Origin: Aestuariivita sp.
GTDB taxonomy: Bacteria; Pseudomonadota; Alphaproteobacteria; Rhodobacterales; Rhodobacteraceae
Assembly: GCA_026709985.1 (NCBI GenBank)
Contig: JAPORY010000078.1
Span: 1 to 64,000, forward strand
Reading direction: 5' to 3'
Length of the DNA: 64,000 bases
The stretch's first letter is position 1, and every line of letters begins with the position of its first letter. The notes under the pieces were generated by a model, which was not told the origin of the DNA, made no database searches, and worked only from the letters and a program-made list of their open reading frames with translations. Of this stretch, positions 19,968 through 27,680 are shown in pieces. The position numbers were made by a program, and so were the translations under genes.

Positions 19968-20375
19968 GGATATTGGGTATTCAGATCTGATTAGTTGCCG
20001 GTATCAAATAAACGCTGGTAAGAGCCCCTCGTCGGCGGACTAGCGCTTGATCGTCTGGGTGTCGTTCGCTGCCGAAGTTGGTACACCGCCACCCTGTATG
20101 CTTTAGCATTTATGCGTTCATCTTTGCAGCCGCCATAAAGAGAACTTTGCAGGCTCTAGTGTACACGGAAAAAGTATAGCCATAGGCTACTGGTTCGCAC
20201 AAGACTTACGCCGACGATCAATATTCGATTTATAAGGCGCGACATTTAAGACCCTGCGATCAACGGTAATCAATGGCGATCAAATTTGATCGGGATAAGC
20301 CTTCGTTTCGCGGTCTCAAATCGAGTGCCGTAGTTGAAGCAATAGGATTGACGCCGCCTTCCAACACTGATAGCA
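19968..20375. other. Intergenic region before the thiamine operon
   Basis: No gene is recognised. A perfect 16-bp palindrome (CGATCAAATTTGATCG, 20277-20292) lies about 85 bases upstream of the TPP riboswitch and could be an operator. The thiamine operon promoter must lie between here and 20376. Confidence 0.4.
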
Positions 20376-20503
20376 CTTTCCCTACCTCGGGGTGCCGTGT
20401 GCGGCTGAGACGCAATTTAGCGAACCCGTTGAACCTGAACCGGATAATACCGGCGGAGGGAAGGTCGAGCGTTCTCATCCTTTCCCCGAAATCATGAAAG
20501 GAG
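20376..20503 (+). promoter_or_regulatory. TPP riboswitch (thi box) with ribosome-site-sequestering platform
   Basis: The conserved thi-box core is clear: CTCGGGGTGCCG, GGCTGAGA, ACCCGTTGAACCTGA and GGATAATACCGGCGGAGGGA, ending with GGGAAGG (20458-20464) that pairs with CTTTCCC (20376-20382) as P1. Downstream, TCCTTTC (20478-20484) can pair with GAAAGGA (20496-20502), which overlaps the thiB ribosome binding site. The P1 3' strand GGGAAGG can alternatively pair with CCTTTCC (20479-20485). So without TPP the ribosome site would be free, and with TPP it would be hidden. The aptamer is certain; the switch mechanism is inferred from the pairing. Confidence 0.95.
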
Positions 20504-20509
20504 AGAAAG

Positions 20510-21502
20510 ATGCTTAGCCTTATTCCTGCAATTGCCCTTGTATTATTGTCAACCGGCATCGCGTGGGCGGATGATCGACCACAACTGACAGTCTATACCT
20601 ACGACAGTTTTGTTTCGGAGTGGGGTCCCGGCCCTGCTGTAAAAGCAGAATTCGAACAATTCTGCGACTGCGACCTAAATTTTGTTGCTGCAGGAGATGG
20701 TGCTTCATTATTGGCACGCTTGAAACTGGAAGGTGAAAGGAGTGACGCCGATGTGGTGTTGGGCCTTGATACGAATCTAATGGCTGACGCGTTAGATTCC
20801 AACTTGTTTGCTCCGCACGGCGTTTCTGACCTTGATTTAGATTTGCCAATTGATTGGATAGATGAGATCTTTTTGCCGTTTGATTGGGGGTATTTCGCAT
20901 TCGTGCACGACACGGCGTTGTCCAATGTTCCCAGTAATTTCGAAGAACTTGCTGCGAGCGATCTATCGATTATTATCCAAGATCCACGTTCATCAACTCC
21001 CGGCCTAGGGCTATTGCTCTGGGTAAAAGCAGCATACGGGGAACGAGCCGATAAGATTTGGGCAGATTTGGCGGATAACGTAGTCACGGTAACCCCTGGT
21101 TGGTCAGAAGCCTATGGTTTGTTTCTAGAAGGCGAATCTGACATGGTTTTGTCTTATACGACCTCACCAGCCTATCATCTGATTGCCGAGGAGGATCCGA
21201 GTAAAGCAGCGGCTTTATTTTCGGAGGGGCATTACCTGCAAATTGAGGTGGCGGCAAAGCTGACATCGACAGATAATTCGGAGTTAGCGGATCAGTTCTT
21301 TGAATTTATGCTGACGGAGGGATTTCAGGGTGTGATTCCAACGACGAACTGGATGTATCCTGCGGCTATTCCGACCGCCGGCTTACCAGACGGTTTTGAG
21401 ACCCTAATTCAACCGGAAACGTCGCTCCTATTGTCACCGAACGAGGCTCGTGACCTCCGCTTACGGGCGCTAGTTGAATGGCGAGCGGCCCTCAGTCGTT
21501 AG
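20510..21502 (+). CDS. thiB: Thiamine ABC transporter, periplasmic binding protein
   Basis: A 330-residue periplasmic protein with an N-terminal signal peptide ending near WADDRP. Family features are LTVYTYDSFVSEWGPG after the signal, DADVVLGLDTNLM, LPFDWGYFAFVHD, IIIQDPRSSTPGLGLLLWV and TSPAYHLIAEE. It binds thiamine or its phosphates and hands it to ThiP. The start has GGAG six bases upstream. It directly follows the TPP riboswitch, so thiamine pyrophosphate should shut it off. It overlaps thiP by 25 bases. Confidence 0.95.
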   Translation: MLSLIPAIALVLLSTGIAWADDRPQLTVYTYDSFVSEWGPGPAVKAEFEQFCDCDLNFVAAGDGASLLARLKLEGERSDADVVLGLDTNLMADALDSNLFAPHGVSDLDLDLPIDWIDEIFLPFDWGYFAFVHDTALSNVPSNFEELAASDLSIIIQDPRSSTPGLGLLLWVKAAYGERADKIWADLADNVVTVTPGWSEAYGLFLEGESDMVLSYTTSPAYHLIAEEDPSKAAALFSEGHYLQIEVAAKLTSTDNSELADQFFEFMLTEGFQGVIPTTNWMYPAAIPTAGLPDGFETLIQPETSLLLSPNEARDLRLRALVEWRAALSR

Positions 21503-23043
21503 GGTGGATTGGCCGGACCGGAATTGCTTTTGCGGTTAGTGTCCCGACAATCATCCTGCTATCCGTTGCCGCAATAATCTCTGTTGCTGAGGCGGGTAGC
21601 GGACTGACGTCAGGTGATTGGGCAGCGCTACGCTTTACCATTTGGCAGGCGACACTGTCGGCTGTGATCAGCGTCTTACTTGCGGTGCCACTGGCCCGCG
21701 CCTTAGCCCGACGAAATTTTGTCGGGCGGGGTGTCGTCATAACGCTGCTTGGTGCGCCATTTCTTCTGCCTGTCATTGTTGCGGTATTTGGGTTGTTGGC
21801 AGTATTCGGTCGTAACGGTGTGCTGAACGCGGTTCTTGAGACCTTTGCTTTTGAACCGATTTCGATTTTTGGATTGCACGGCGTTGTATTAGCGCACGTT
21901 TTTTTTAACCTGCCGCTAGCAACACGTTTTATCTTGCAAGGATGGCAGGAGATTCCTGCGGAGCGCTTTCGGCTTGCTGCCAGCCTCGGGATGGATACGC
22001 AAGCGATCAATCGGCACCTTGAATGGCCGATGCTGAAGAAAGTGCTGCCCTGCGCCTTTGTCGTCATTTTCGCGGTGTGCACAACCACCTTTGCCGTTGC
22101 CCTCATTCTTGGCGGGGGACCGCGTGCCACGACGGTCGAATTGGCAATCTATCAATCGTTGCGATTCGAATTTGATCTCCGCCGTGCGGCTTTTCTAGCT
22201 CTCATGCAAATCGGAATAATGGTCTTGCTTGCGTTTATCGCTCATCGAATTTTGGCTCCAGCGCTCTTATCGCACCGCATGGACCGACCCGTTATTCGAT
22301 GGGACGGACGGGGTTTTGCGATACGGATGATTGATTACGGTGTCATTGTGGGCGCTATAGGATTTCTTTTGATGCCGATTACTATGGTTATGATACAGGG
22401 CTTGCCGAAAATTCTGAGCTTACCCGCGGTTGTCTGGGAGTCTCTTTTTCGGTCGCTCATTGTTGCGGTATCTTCGACCATAATCGTATTGGGTATTTTG
22501 ATCCCGATGTCCTATGCCGCCGCCCGTCGTCCACGCCAAAGTGTTTGGATCGAATCGGCGGGGCTGATGTCTTTTGCGGTATCTTCTTTGGTTCTGGGTA
22601 CCGGACTATTTGTTGTAATCAATCCGATCATGCGCCCTGACATGCTGGCTCTGCCGATTACGGCTTTGGTAAATGCGCTTGCAACGCTGCCATTTGCGTT
22701 GCGGTCTGTCCTCCCCGCATTTTGTCAGGCCGAAGCTGATTACGGTCGTCTAGCCGACTCGATCGGACTAACACCATGGGCACGGCTTAAATTTATCTTC
22801 CTACAGCGTAGCAAGAGAGAGATTGGATTTATTGCCGGATTGGCTGCGGCATTATCAATGGGGGATCTGGGTGTCATCACGCTGTTTGCCTTGCCCGATA
22901 CGCCAACACTACCCTTACAAATATATCGTCTCATGGGTGCCTATCGTATGCAGGAGGCGGCGGGCGCATCAGTGTTGCTTTTGCTGTGCAGCTTCGGCTT
23001 GTTTTGGCTGTTGGATCAAGGGGCGCGCCGTGTTGAGATTTGA
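21478..23043 (+). CDS. thiP: Thiamine ABC transporter, permease
   Basis: A 521-residue inner-membrane permease made of two homologous halves, as in E. coli ThiP. The first half carries the EAA-like loop RFRLAASLGMDTQAINRHLEW and the GGGPRATTVELAIYQ segment. The second half has LADSIGLTPWARLKFIFLQR. About twelve hydrophobic segments are visible. The ATG at 21478 lies inside the end of thiB, but the first membrane helix follows soon after (IAFAVSVPTIILLSVAAIIS), so a much later start is unlikely. It overlaps thiQ by 14 bases. Confidence 0.94.
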   Translation: MASGPQSLGWIGRTGIAFAVSVPTIILLSVAAIISVAEAGSGLTSGDWAALRFTIWQATLSAVISVLLAVPLARALARRNFVGRGVVITLLGAPFLLPVIVAVFGLLAVFGRNGVLNAVLETFAFEPISIFGLHGVVLAHVFFNLPLATRFILQGWQEIPAERFRLAASLGMDTQAINRHLEWPMLKKVLPCAFVVIFAVCTTTFAVALILGGGPRATTVELAIYQSLRFEFDLRRAAFLALMQIGIMVLLAFIAHRILAPALLSHRMDRPVIRWDGRGFAIRMIDYGVIVGAIGFLLMPITMVMIQGLPKILSLPAVVWESLFRSLIVAVSSTIIVLGILIPMSYAAARRPRQSVWIESAGLMSFAVSSLVLGTGLFVVINPIMRPDMLALPITALVNALATLPFALRSVLPAFCQAEADYGRLADSIGLTPWARLKFIFLQRSKREIGFIAGLAAALSMGDLGVITLFALPDTPTLPLQIYRLMGAYRMQEAAGASVLLLLCSFGLFWLLDQGARRVEI

Positions 23044-23725
23044 GCAGGTTTGGTTTCGGCGAGCAGAGTTTTCGTTGTCTATCGACGGGTCCATCTTGGG
23101 ACCAGGTATAACCGCGGTCATTGGTCCATCTGGTGCCGGCAAATCGACACTAATTTCGCTCATCGCCGGTTTCGAAGTGCCGACAGCCGGCCAAATTTAC
23201 TGGGGCGAATCGCCGATCACAATGATGCCCCCGGACCAGCGACCGGTATCGGTAATTTTTCAAGATCATAATTTGTTTCCGCACCTCAATGCCGTCACAA
23301 ATGTTGCACTTGGTTTGTCTCCGTGCGCAAATCCCAATGACACTTCAAGAGAAGCGGCGCGCTCAGCGTTGTCCATTGTTGGATTGGAAAAGTTAGGCGC
23401 GTCATTGCCGGGTGAACTCTCTGGTGGCCAGCAAAGTCGTGTGGCATTGGCTCGCGCTTTGGTAACAAAAAAGCCGCTCATCTTACTTGATGAAGCCTTT
23501 TCTGCCTTGGGTCCTGCCTTGCGGACAGAGATGCTCAACCTCCTGAAGTCAGTATTGGCAGAACGAACTGTATTGTTGGTCACGCACAACCCTGAGGACG
23601 CGCTACAGGTATCACAGCAGACTCTTTTTTTGGAAGGGGGACGGGTCTGGTCAGCAATCGGCACCGATGAACTCTTTGCGCGACCGCACAAGCACTTGAA
23701 AGCCTATCTGGATAAGGGAGACTAA
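23030..23725 (+). CDS. thiQ: Thiamine ABC transporter, ATP-binding protein
   Basis: A 231-residue ABC ATPase. Walker A GPSGAGKST is near residue 36, the Q-loop in VIFQDHNLFPHL near 80, the signature LSGGQQSRVALARAL near 128, and Walker B LILLDEAFSALGP near 150, with the H-loop LLVTHNPEDAL. I chose GTG 23030 (or TTG 23033), which begins just before LRFEQVWF; the open frame reaches further upstream, but that part overlaps thiP and has no family match. It completes the thiBPQ importer. Confidence 0.93.
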   Translation: MLRFEQVWFRRAEFSLSIDGSILGPGITAVIGPSGAGKSTLISLIAGFEVPTAGQIYWGESPITMMPPDQRPVSVIFQDHNLFPHLNAVTNVALGLSPCANPNDTSREAARSALSIVGLEKLGASLPGELSGGQQSRVALARALVTKKPLILLDEAFSALGPALRTEMLNLLKSVLAERTVLLVTHNPEDALQVSQQTLFLEGGRVWSAIGTDELFARPHKHLKAYLDKGD

Positions 23726-23743
23726 GCTCTCCAAAATTGAACT

Positions 23744-23783
23744 CGCGCTGAAAACTGAAACGAAGCCAACTTTTGTCAGCGCG
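23744..23783. terminator. Inverted repeat between convergent genes
   Basis: CGCGCTGA (23744-23751) and TCAGCGCG (23776-23783) form a perfect 8-bp stem with a 24-base loop, with AAAACTG and CAACTTTTG continuing imperfect pairing inside. It sits between the convergent thiQ and Rap1a-like genes, where a bidirectional terminator is expected. There is no strong T-run, so confidence is limited. Confidence 0.3.
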
Positions 23784-23846
23784 GTTTGCGTCTACCCGCG
23801 CCGATACACCAGAGTTTCGGTGAGGGTTGAGCGGAGGGTGAACCAG

Positions 23847-24233
23847 TTACCCGCAGGGAAAGGCGTCTTGAAGAGTGGCGAGGATCGACTCGGCTGCGGG
23901 CATCTTTGTACGCCGCGTGTAATTCCCGTGTACCCAGCGCATAAATGCCCAACGGATTTCATCGGGCGCGTTTTGTGCAGGTAAGCAGATGCCGCTATCC
24001 GGGCCAACCGAACCTGTTGCCTCCAAAGCGTCGACATATCCGATGATATATTGCTCACATTCGATCTCTGCCACTTGACCCCATCGAGCATCATTGTCGG
24101 CTTCTTGACAGGGCGAAAGCAATTCTTCGGTCGTATAGTTCGAATGAATCTTTAGCACTGATCGTGAGCCCGCATGAACTGAACTTACCAAGGCAATTGC
24201 GGCGGCTGCACACAAAAGCAATGTTATTCGCAT
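23847..24233 (-). CDS. Secreted Rap1a/Tai-like protein
   Basis: A 128-residue protein with a clear signal peptide (MRITLLLCAAAAIALVSSVHAG) and a mature region that matches the Rap1a/Tai immunity-like family: TTEELLSPCQEAD, YIIGYVDALEA, ICLPAQ, AFMRWVHGNYTRRTKMPAAE and a terminal ALQDAFPC-like segment (TLQDAFPCG). Four mature cysteines fit disulfides in the periplasm. The original family members neutralise secreted amidases, but many relatives stand alone with unknown roles, and no toxin gene is next to this one. It lies 65 bases upstream-to-downstream from the multiheme cytochrome gene on the same strand and may share its transcript. The start has GGGAG upstream. Confidence 0.7.
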   Translation of the reverse strand: MRITLLLCAAAAIALVSSVHAGSRSVLKIHSNYTTEELLSPCQEADNDARWGQVAEIECEQYIIGYVDALEATGSVGPDSGICLPAQNAPDEIRWAFMRWVHGNYTRRTKMPAAESILATLQDAFPCG

Positions 24234-24298
24234 GATAATGCTCCCTTATGATCGCGCAACATCAAACGGCGACGACAAATCATAGCTTACTATTTTGG

Positions 24299-26671
24299 CT
24301 ATTTTGACGCCTTTCGCCTGTCTGCCAAGGCATGGATTGCCTCGTCCATGACGGCCTGATGCTCTTGGTTATTAACGAATTTCTCCGAATTGACAGCGTC
24401 CCATACCTCCGCATCAGTCATGTTCTGGTGACATCCCATGCACAGGCCTGTGCGCTCCATTTTTTCTCGCATATCCTGTGGCAGCGGACCGGTGAGAGGC
24501 CAATGCGAGCCCACTGTAACGAGTTGCTCGCCGTCCTCGGTTACAATCCGACTCAGGTCATGATCCAGTGATGGAACTGGCTGCGATTGTAGCTGGGTTT
24601 GCTGCGGAATGATTTCGCCCAGTGCCGTTTCAAGATCAACGGTAAAGCCGTCCTCGTAGCCTTTTAAGAAGCGCCCGCCAGAAATCCCGTATCCGAGAGC
24701 CTTGGGATTGTTGTGGCAGCTTTCGCAGGTACGAGCTTCGCGACCAGCAGTGTGCGGTTGCACCGCTGCGTGATCTAAACCTTTCGTCCCGCCCGCGTCA
24801 GGTGTCATCCAAGTTTCGTTATGCGCGACGGTATTTCCATCCTTGTCAATGACCGTCGTGATTACTTGGCACCCTGGCATCAGTGGCGATACGCGACCCT
24901 CGCCGTTAATACCAAGAGTCGGCTCCTCCCAGCGAAGGTAAGATCGCGTCTCTGATACTTTGCCGGGTGATGTTAAGCCATTGGTACCAAGCGCATAATC
25001 TGCGGTCAGGCCATCTTCACCGCGGGCATTCGCATTGTTAATCCAGTCGATGTCTGTTTTGCCTTCAGAATAATCAACAGTAATGTGGCAGCCGTAGCAT
25101 TGTGGTGCCCAATCGGCATGGCACGCATAACACTCCATCGACTCCATGTGCTGACCAACACTCATCATAGCAACCTCGGCATTCGGTGATTTCCAGTCAC
25201 CGCTGAGGGCGATCTGCTTCAACACGGGGACCTCAAAATCCAAACCGGAGGCTGAATGTAAAACAACTTTTTCGCCGCTCTTGACAACGTTGCCGAACGG
25301 ATTGCCGCGTGCTGTCAGCAAATAGCCATCTTGAGGTTCGTATACTTGGGCCGAATATTGTTCGGGCAAGATATCATCCGCAAGTCCACGCGGTGTTTGA
25401 GAGATGTCTTGCTGAAATTCCTCCCCGTGTCCGATGGGAAGTTCCCACGGAAATTTGCTCACGGTACCGTGGCAATCTTCACATTCAATTTCGACTTGCG
25501 CTAGAGTCGTGCCGGGAAGATTGCCATCGCCATGCATATCCACCGTCGTGTGGCAATCTTGACAAAGCATGCCGCCTTCTGGGTTGCCGGGGCGAGATTC
25601 TACCTGATGATGTAAGTCATCTTTAATAAACAGATAGTTTTTGGTGTGAAGTTTCGGTTGTTTGCCACCCGTTGCCGTGTAGGGTGAGCCATAAGGAAAC
25701 TCCATAATTCCTTGATAACTAACACCGATCCGTTTGCCGCGGTTGTGACAGGAGTTGCAGGTTTCTGACGGGATCCCCGAATAGGTCAGATCACCATGGG
25801 TCACTTTGGATTTGCGCGAACCCTGCATTTGATGGACCAACAGCTTACCCGGTTGATCACGCGAAATCATCGGGTCGTTGCCTTCATACAGGCCCTCATT
25901 CGAGTACGGAACGTGACAAGATGAGCAACCCGTACCGCGAAAATCCCCACGCTTTTCGCGTCCCGAGACCCCAACGTGGCACCGCTGGCACTGCTGTCTT
26001 GAATAGGTAATTCCGGCAAGATTGGGGTGTTCGGAAATATCGTCAACATTGACTGCGGGAACTTGTTCCATCGAGTCGACTAACTGGTCAGGATGAGCCT
26101 CGGCGTAAGCGATCATATATTCGCGGTAAGTCTCGGTTCCAATCGTTGGTTCAAAACCGTCTTCGTCCACCAGTGAATAATTGCCATAAACCGACCGATG
26201 GGTATCAATGACCCCCCAGGACCAAAGATTACCTTGCAACTTGCCGGCCTCAGTATTCATCAACGACTTCATAAGACGCTCCGAATAACCTTCATGACAT
26301 TGGCCGCACGCACGATCGGCAACCCATAATGCGCCCGGATCAGGATAGAAGGTGTGGGGGCCATACTCTGCGAGATCTGCGGGCGAGCCGGCATGGGCTG
26401 CTTCCACCGTTGTGGCATTCGGCGTGCCGCCATGACAAACAACACAGCCACCCGGGTCGCCAAAATCAGGGCCTATGGCGTGAATGGTGTCCATCATCGG
26501 GCCTTGGGTAAAATCTTCAATTCCTTCGTGACAGGATAAACAACCCATTTCGGCCGCACGTTCAGGTGACACCGTGATGACTTCTTCGTCAGAACTCGCA
26601 GACTCGTTTGTTTGTGCCCAAGCTGAGCAACCGAGTCCCAAAGCCACGCAGATTGAAATGAACGTGCGCAC
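24299..26671 (-). CDS. Twelve-heme periplasmic cytochrome c
   Basis: A 790-residue protein with a signal peptide (cleavage near SAWAQ) and twelve CXXCH haem-binding motifs. Motifs begin near residues 44, 76, 122, 228, 249, 305, 370, 397, 514 and 525, with two more near the C-terminus (CESCH, CMGCH). There are two haem clusters separated by a haem-poor part (about 405-510 and 530-650) that may be a catalytic or binding domain. No membrane anchor is seen, so it is likely periplasmic. I do not recognise it as a named reductase; octahaem tetrathionate/hydroxylamine-type enzymes are smaller and have fewer haems. The GTG start has GGAGGAC upstream. Its divergent neighbour is an FNR-ccm operon with a shared FNR box, suggesting a low-oxygen respiratory role. 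Confidence 0.85.
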   Translation of the reverse strand: MRTFISICVALGLGCSAWAQTNESASSDEEVITVSPERAAEMGCLSCHEGIEDFTQGPMMDTIHAIGPDFGDPGGCVVCHGGTPNATTVEAAHAGSPADLAEYGPHTFYPDPGALWVADRACGQCHEGYSERLMKSLMNTEAGKLQGNLWSWGVIDTHRSVYGNYSLVDEDGFEPTIGTETYREYMIAYAEAHPDQLVDSMEQVPAVNVDDISEHPNLAGITYSRQQCQRCHVGVSGREKRGDFRGTGCSSCHVPYSNEGLYEGNDPMISRDQPGKLLVHQMQGSRKSKVTHGDLTYSGIPSETCNSCHNRGKRIGVSYQGIMEFPYGSPYTATGGKQPKLHTKNYLFIKDDLHHQVESRPGNPEGGMLCQDCHTTVDMHGDGNLPGTTLAQVEIECEDCHGTVSKFPWELPIGHGEEFQQDISQTPRGLADDILPEQYSAQVYEPQDGYLLTARGNPFGNVVKSGEKVVLHSASGLDFEVPVLKQIALSGDWKSPNAEVAMMSVGQHMESMECYACHADWAPQCYGCHITVDYSEGKTDIDWINNANARGEDGLTADYALGTNGLTSPGKVSETRSYLRWEEPTLGINGEGRVSPLMPGCQVITTVIDKDGNTVAHNETWMTPDAGGTKGLDHAAVQPHTAGREARTCESCHNNPKALGYGISGGRFLKGYEDGFTVDLETALGEIIPQQTQLQSQPVPSLDHDLSRIVTEDGEQLVTVGSHWPLTGPLPQDMREKMERTGLCMGCHQNMTDAEVWDAVNSEKFVNNQEHQAVMDEAIHALADRRKASK

Positions 26672-26838
26672 AGTAAGTCCTCCTGCCAGATTCTTGCCGA
26701 TAGATGGAACTATGTATTCTGTCAGACGGGTTCGCTCTGATATTTATCAGTTTTCGAAAAATAAATTTTTGATGGGAAATTGAACCAAGTTCAGCGAGAG
26801 TTGGTCTGTCTCTCGTGATCTGTTGACGGCGGCGGTGC

Positions 26839-26852
26839 TTGATCTGAATCAA
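26839..26852. promoter_or_regulatory. FNR box in divergent promoter
   Basis: TTGAT-CTGA-ATCAA is a perfect match to the FNR/FixK consensus TTGAT-N4-ATCAA. It lies between the 12-haem cytochrome gene (start 26671, minus) and the FNR-like gene (start 26922, plus). A TAAGAT at 26896-26901 could be a -10 for the fnr side, putting the box near -61.5. The regulator encoded next to it is the obvious binder. Confidence 0.8.
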
Positions 26853-26921
26853 TGTCAAATGTTCGATTGGATGCGACGAACGCTCCAACTGTTCGTAAGA
26901 TAAGTCGACTAATCGTGAGAA

Positions 26922-27668
26922 TTGAGAATGTCGGTTGTTGAATTACGCAGACCCCCGCGACAACGCCTAGATGCGCCCTCAAAGCCTTGTGACTGCTGTC
27001 CTTTAGGAGAATGCCGCCTGCGGGAATTTGCGCGGCAATCGGGTACAATGGCACGTCGTGAACTCGGTCGCGGCGATTATTTGACTGACCGCTCAACAAA
27101 TGGCTGCCGATTTTGGACGGTGAAACGCGGCACGGGCGCGATCAGTAGAGTTCTACGGGATGGGCGGCGCCAATTGGTTTCAATTGAGACAACCGGAAGC
27201 GTGGTCTCGGGCACGATGGCGACTGATGACAATGAAAGTTCGTTGGAGGCACTAACCGATTGCGAAATTTGCGATATCCACTTCTCTCCAACGGCAAGAG
27301 AATTGCATGAAGATCCACAATTTGTCCGACTCCGGGGTGACTTGATAGAAAAGCGCGTGCAGCGAAGTGCCGTTCATCTCTCTGTACTCGGTCGCTTAGA
27401 TAGCCATGAGCGCGTGATTTTCTTTCTGGCGTCAATGGCGGCGAAGGCTGGTCGAAGCGGGCAGTTGGTTTCGCTACCAATGTCGCGTGAGGATATTGCG
27501 GACTATCTTGGCTTGAACACTGACTCCGTGAGCCGAATCCTCACCCACTTACGAAAAACCGGTTTGGTTCGCTTCCATTCGCCGACCGAATACAGTTTAA
27601 GCGACTGGTCTTCGATCAAGCGGCGGTTGCCAATATCCGTCGAGGCGGTCGAGCAGCATTTCTTGTGA
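26922..27668 (+). CDS. Crp/FNR-family regulator with iron-sulfur type cysteines
   Basis: A 248-residue transcription factor. The N-terminus holds cysteines 21, 23, 24 and 29 (CDCCPLGEC), and the cyclic-nucleotide-like domain has Cys112 and Cys115 (DCEICDIHF) at the position of the fourth FNR ligand. This suggests an oxygen-labile [4Fe-4S] sensor, though spacing differs slightly from E. coli FNR (C-X2-C-X4-C rather than C-X2-C-X5-C). The DNA-binding helix-turn-helix is MSREDIADYLGLNTDSVSRI, with the Ser-Arg that reads TTGAT half-sites. It is 12 bases upstream of ccmF and so controls, or is co-expressed with, cytochrome c maturation. A perfect FNR box lies in its own promoter. Confidence 0.88.
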   Translation: MRMSVVELRRPPRQRLDAPSKPCDCCPLGECRLREFARQSGTMARRELGRGDYLTDRSTNGCRFWTVKRGTGAISRVLRDGRRQLVSIETTGSVVSGTMATDDNESSLEALTDCEICDIHFSPTARELHEDPQFVRLRGDLIEKRVQRSAVHLSVLGRLDSHERVIFFLASMAAKAGRSGQLVSLPMSREDIADYLGLNTDSVSRILTHLRKTGLVRFHSPTEYSLSDWSSIKRRLPISVEAVEQHFL

Positions 27669-27680
27669 CGGTGGCCTAGA

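Noticed and set aside
22823-23029. An N-terminal extension of thiQ by 69 codons
   Set aside because: It lies wholly within thiP in another frame and has no match to ABC ATPases.
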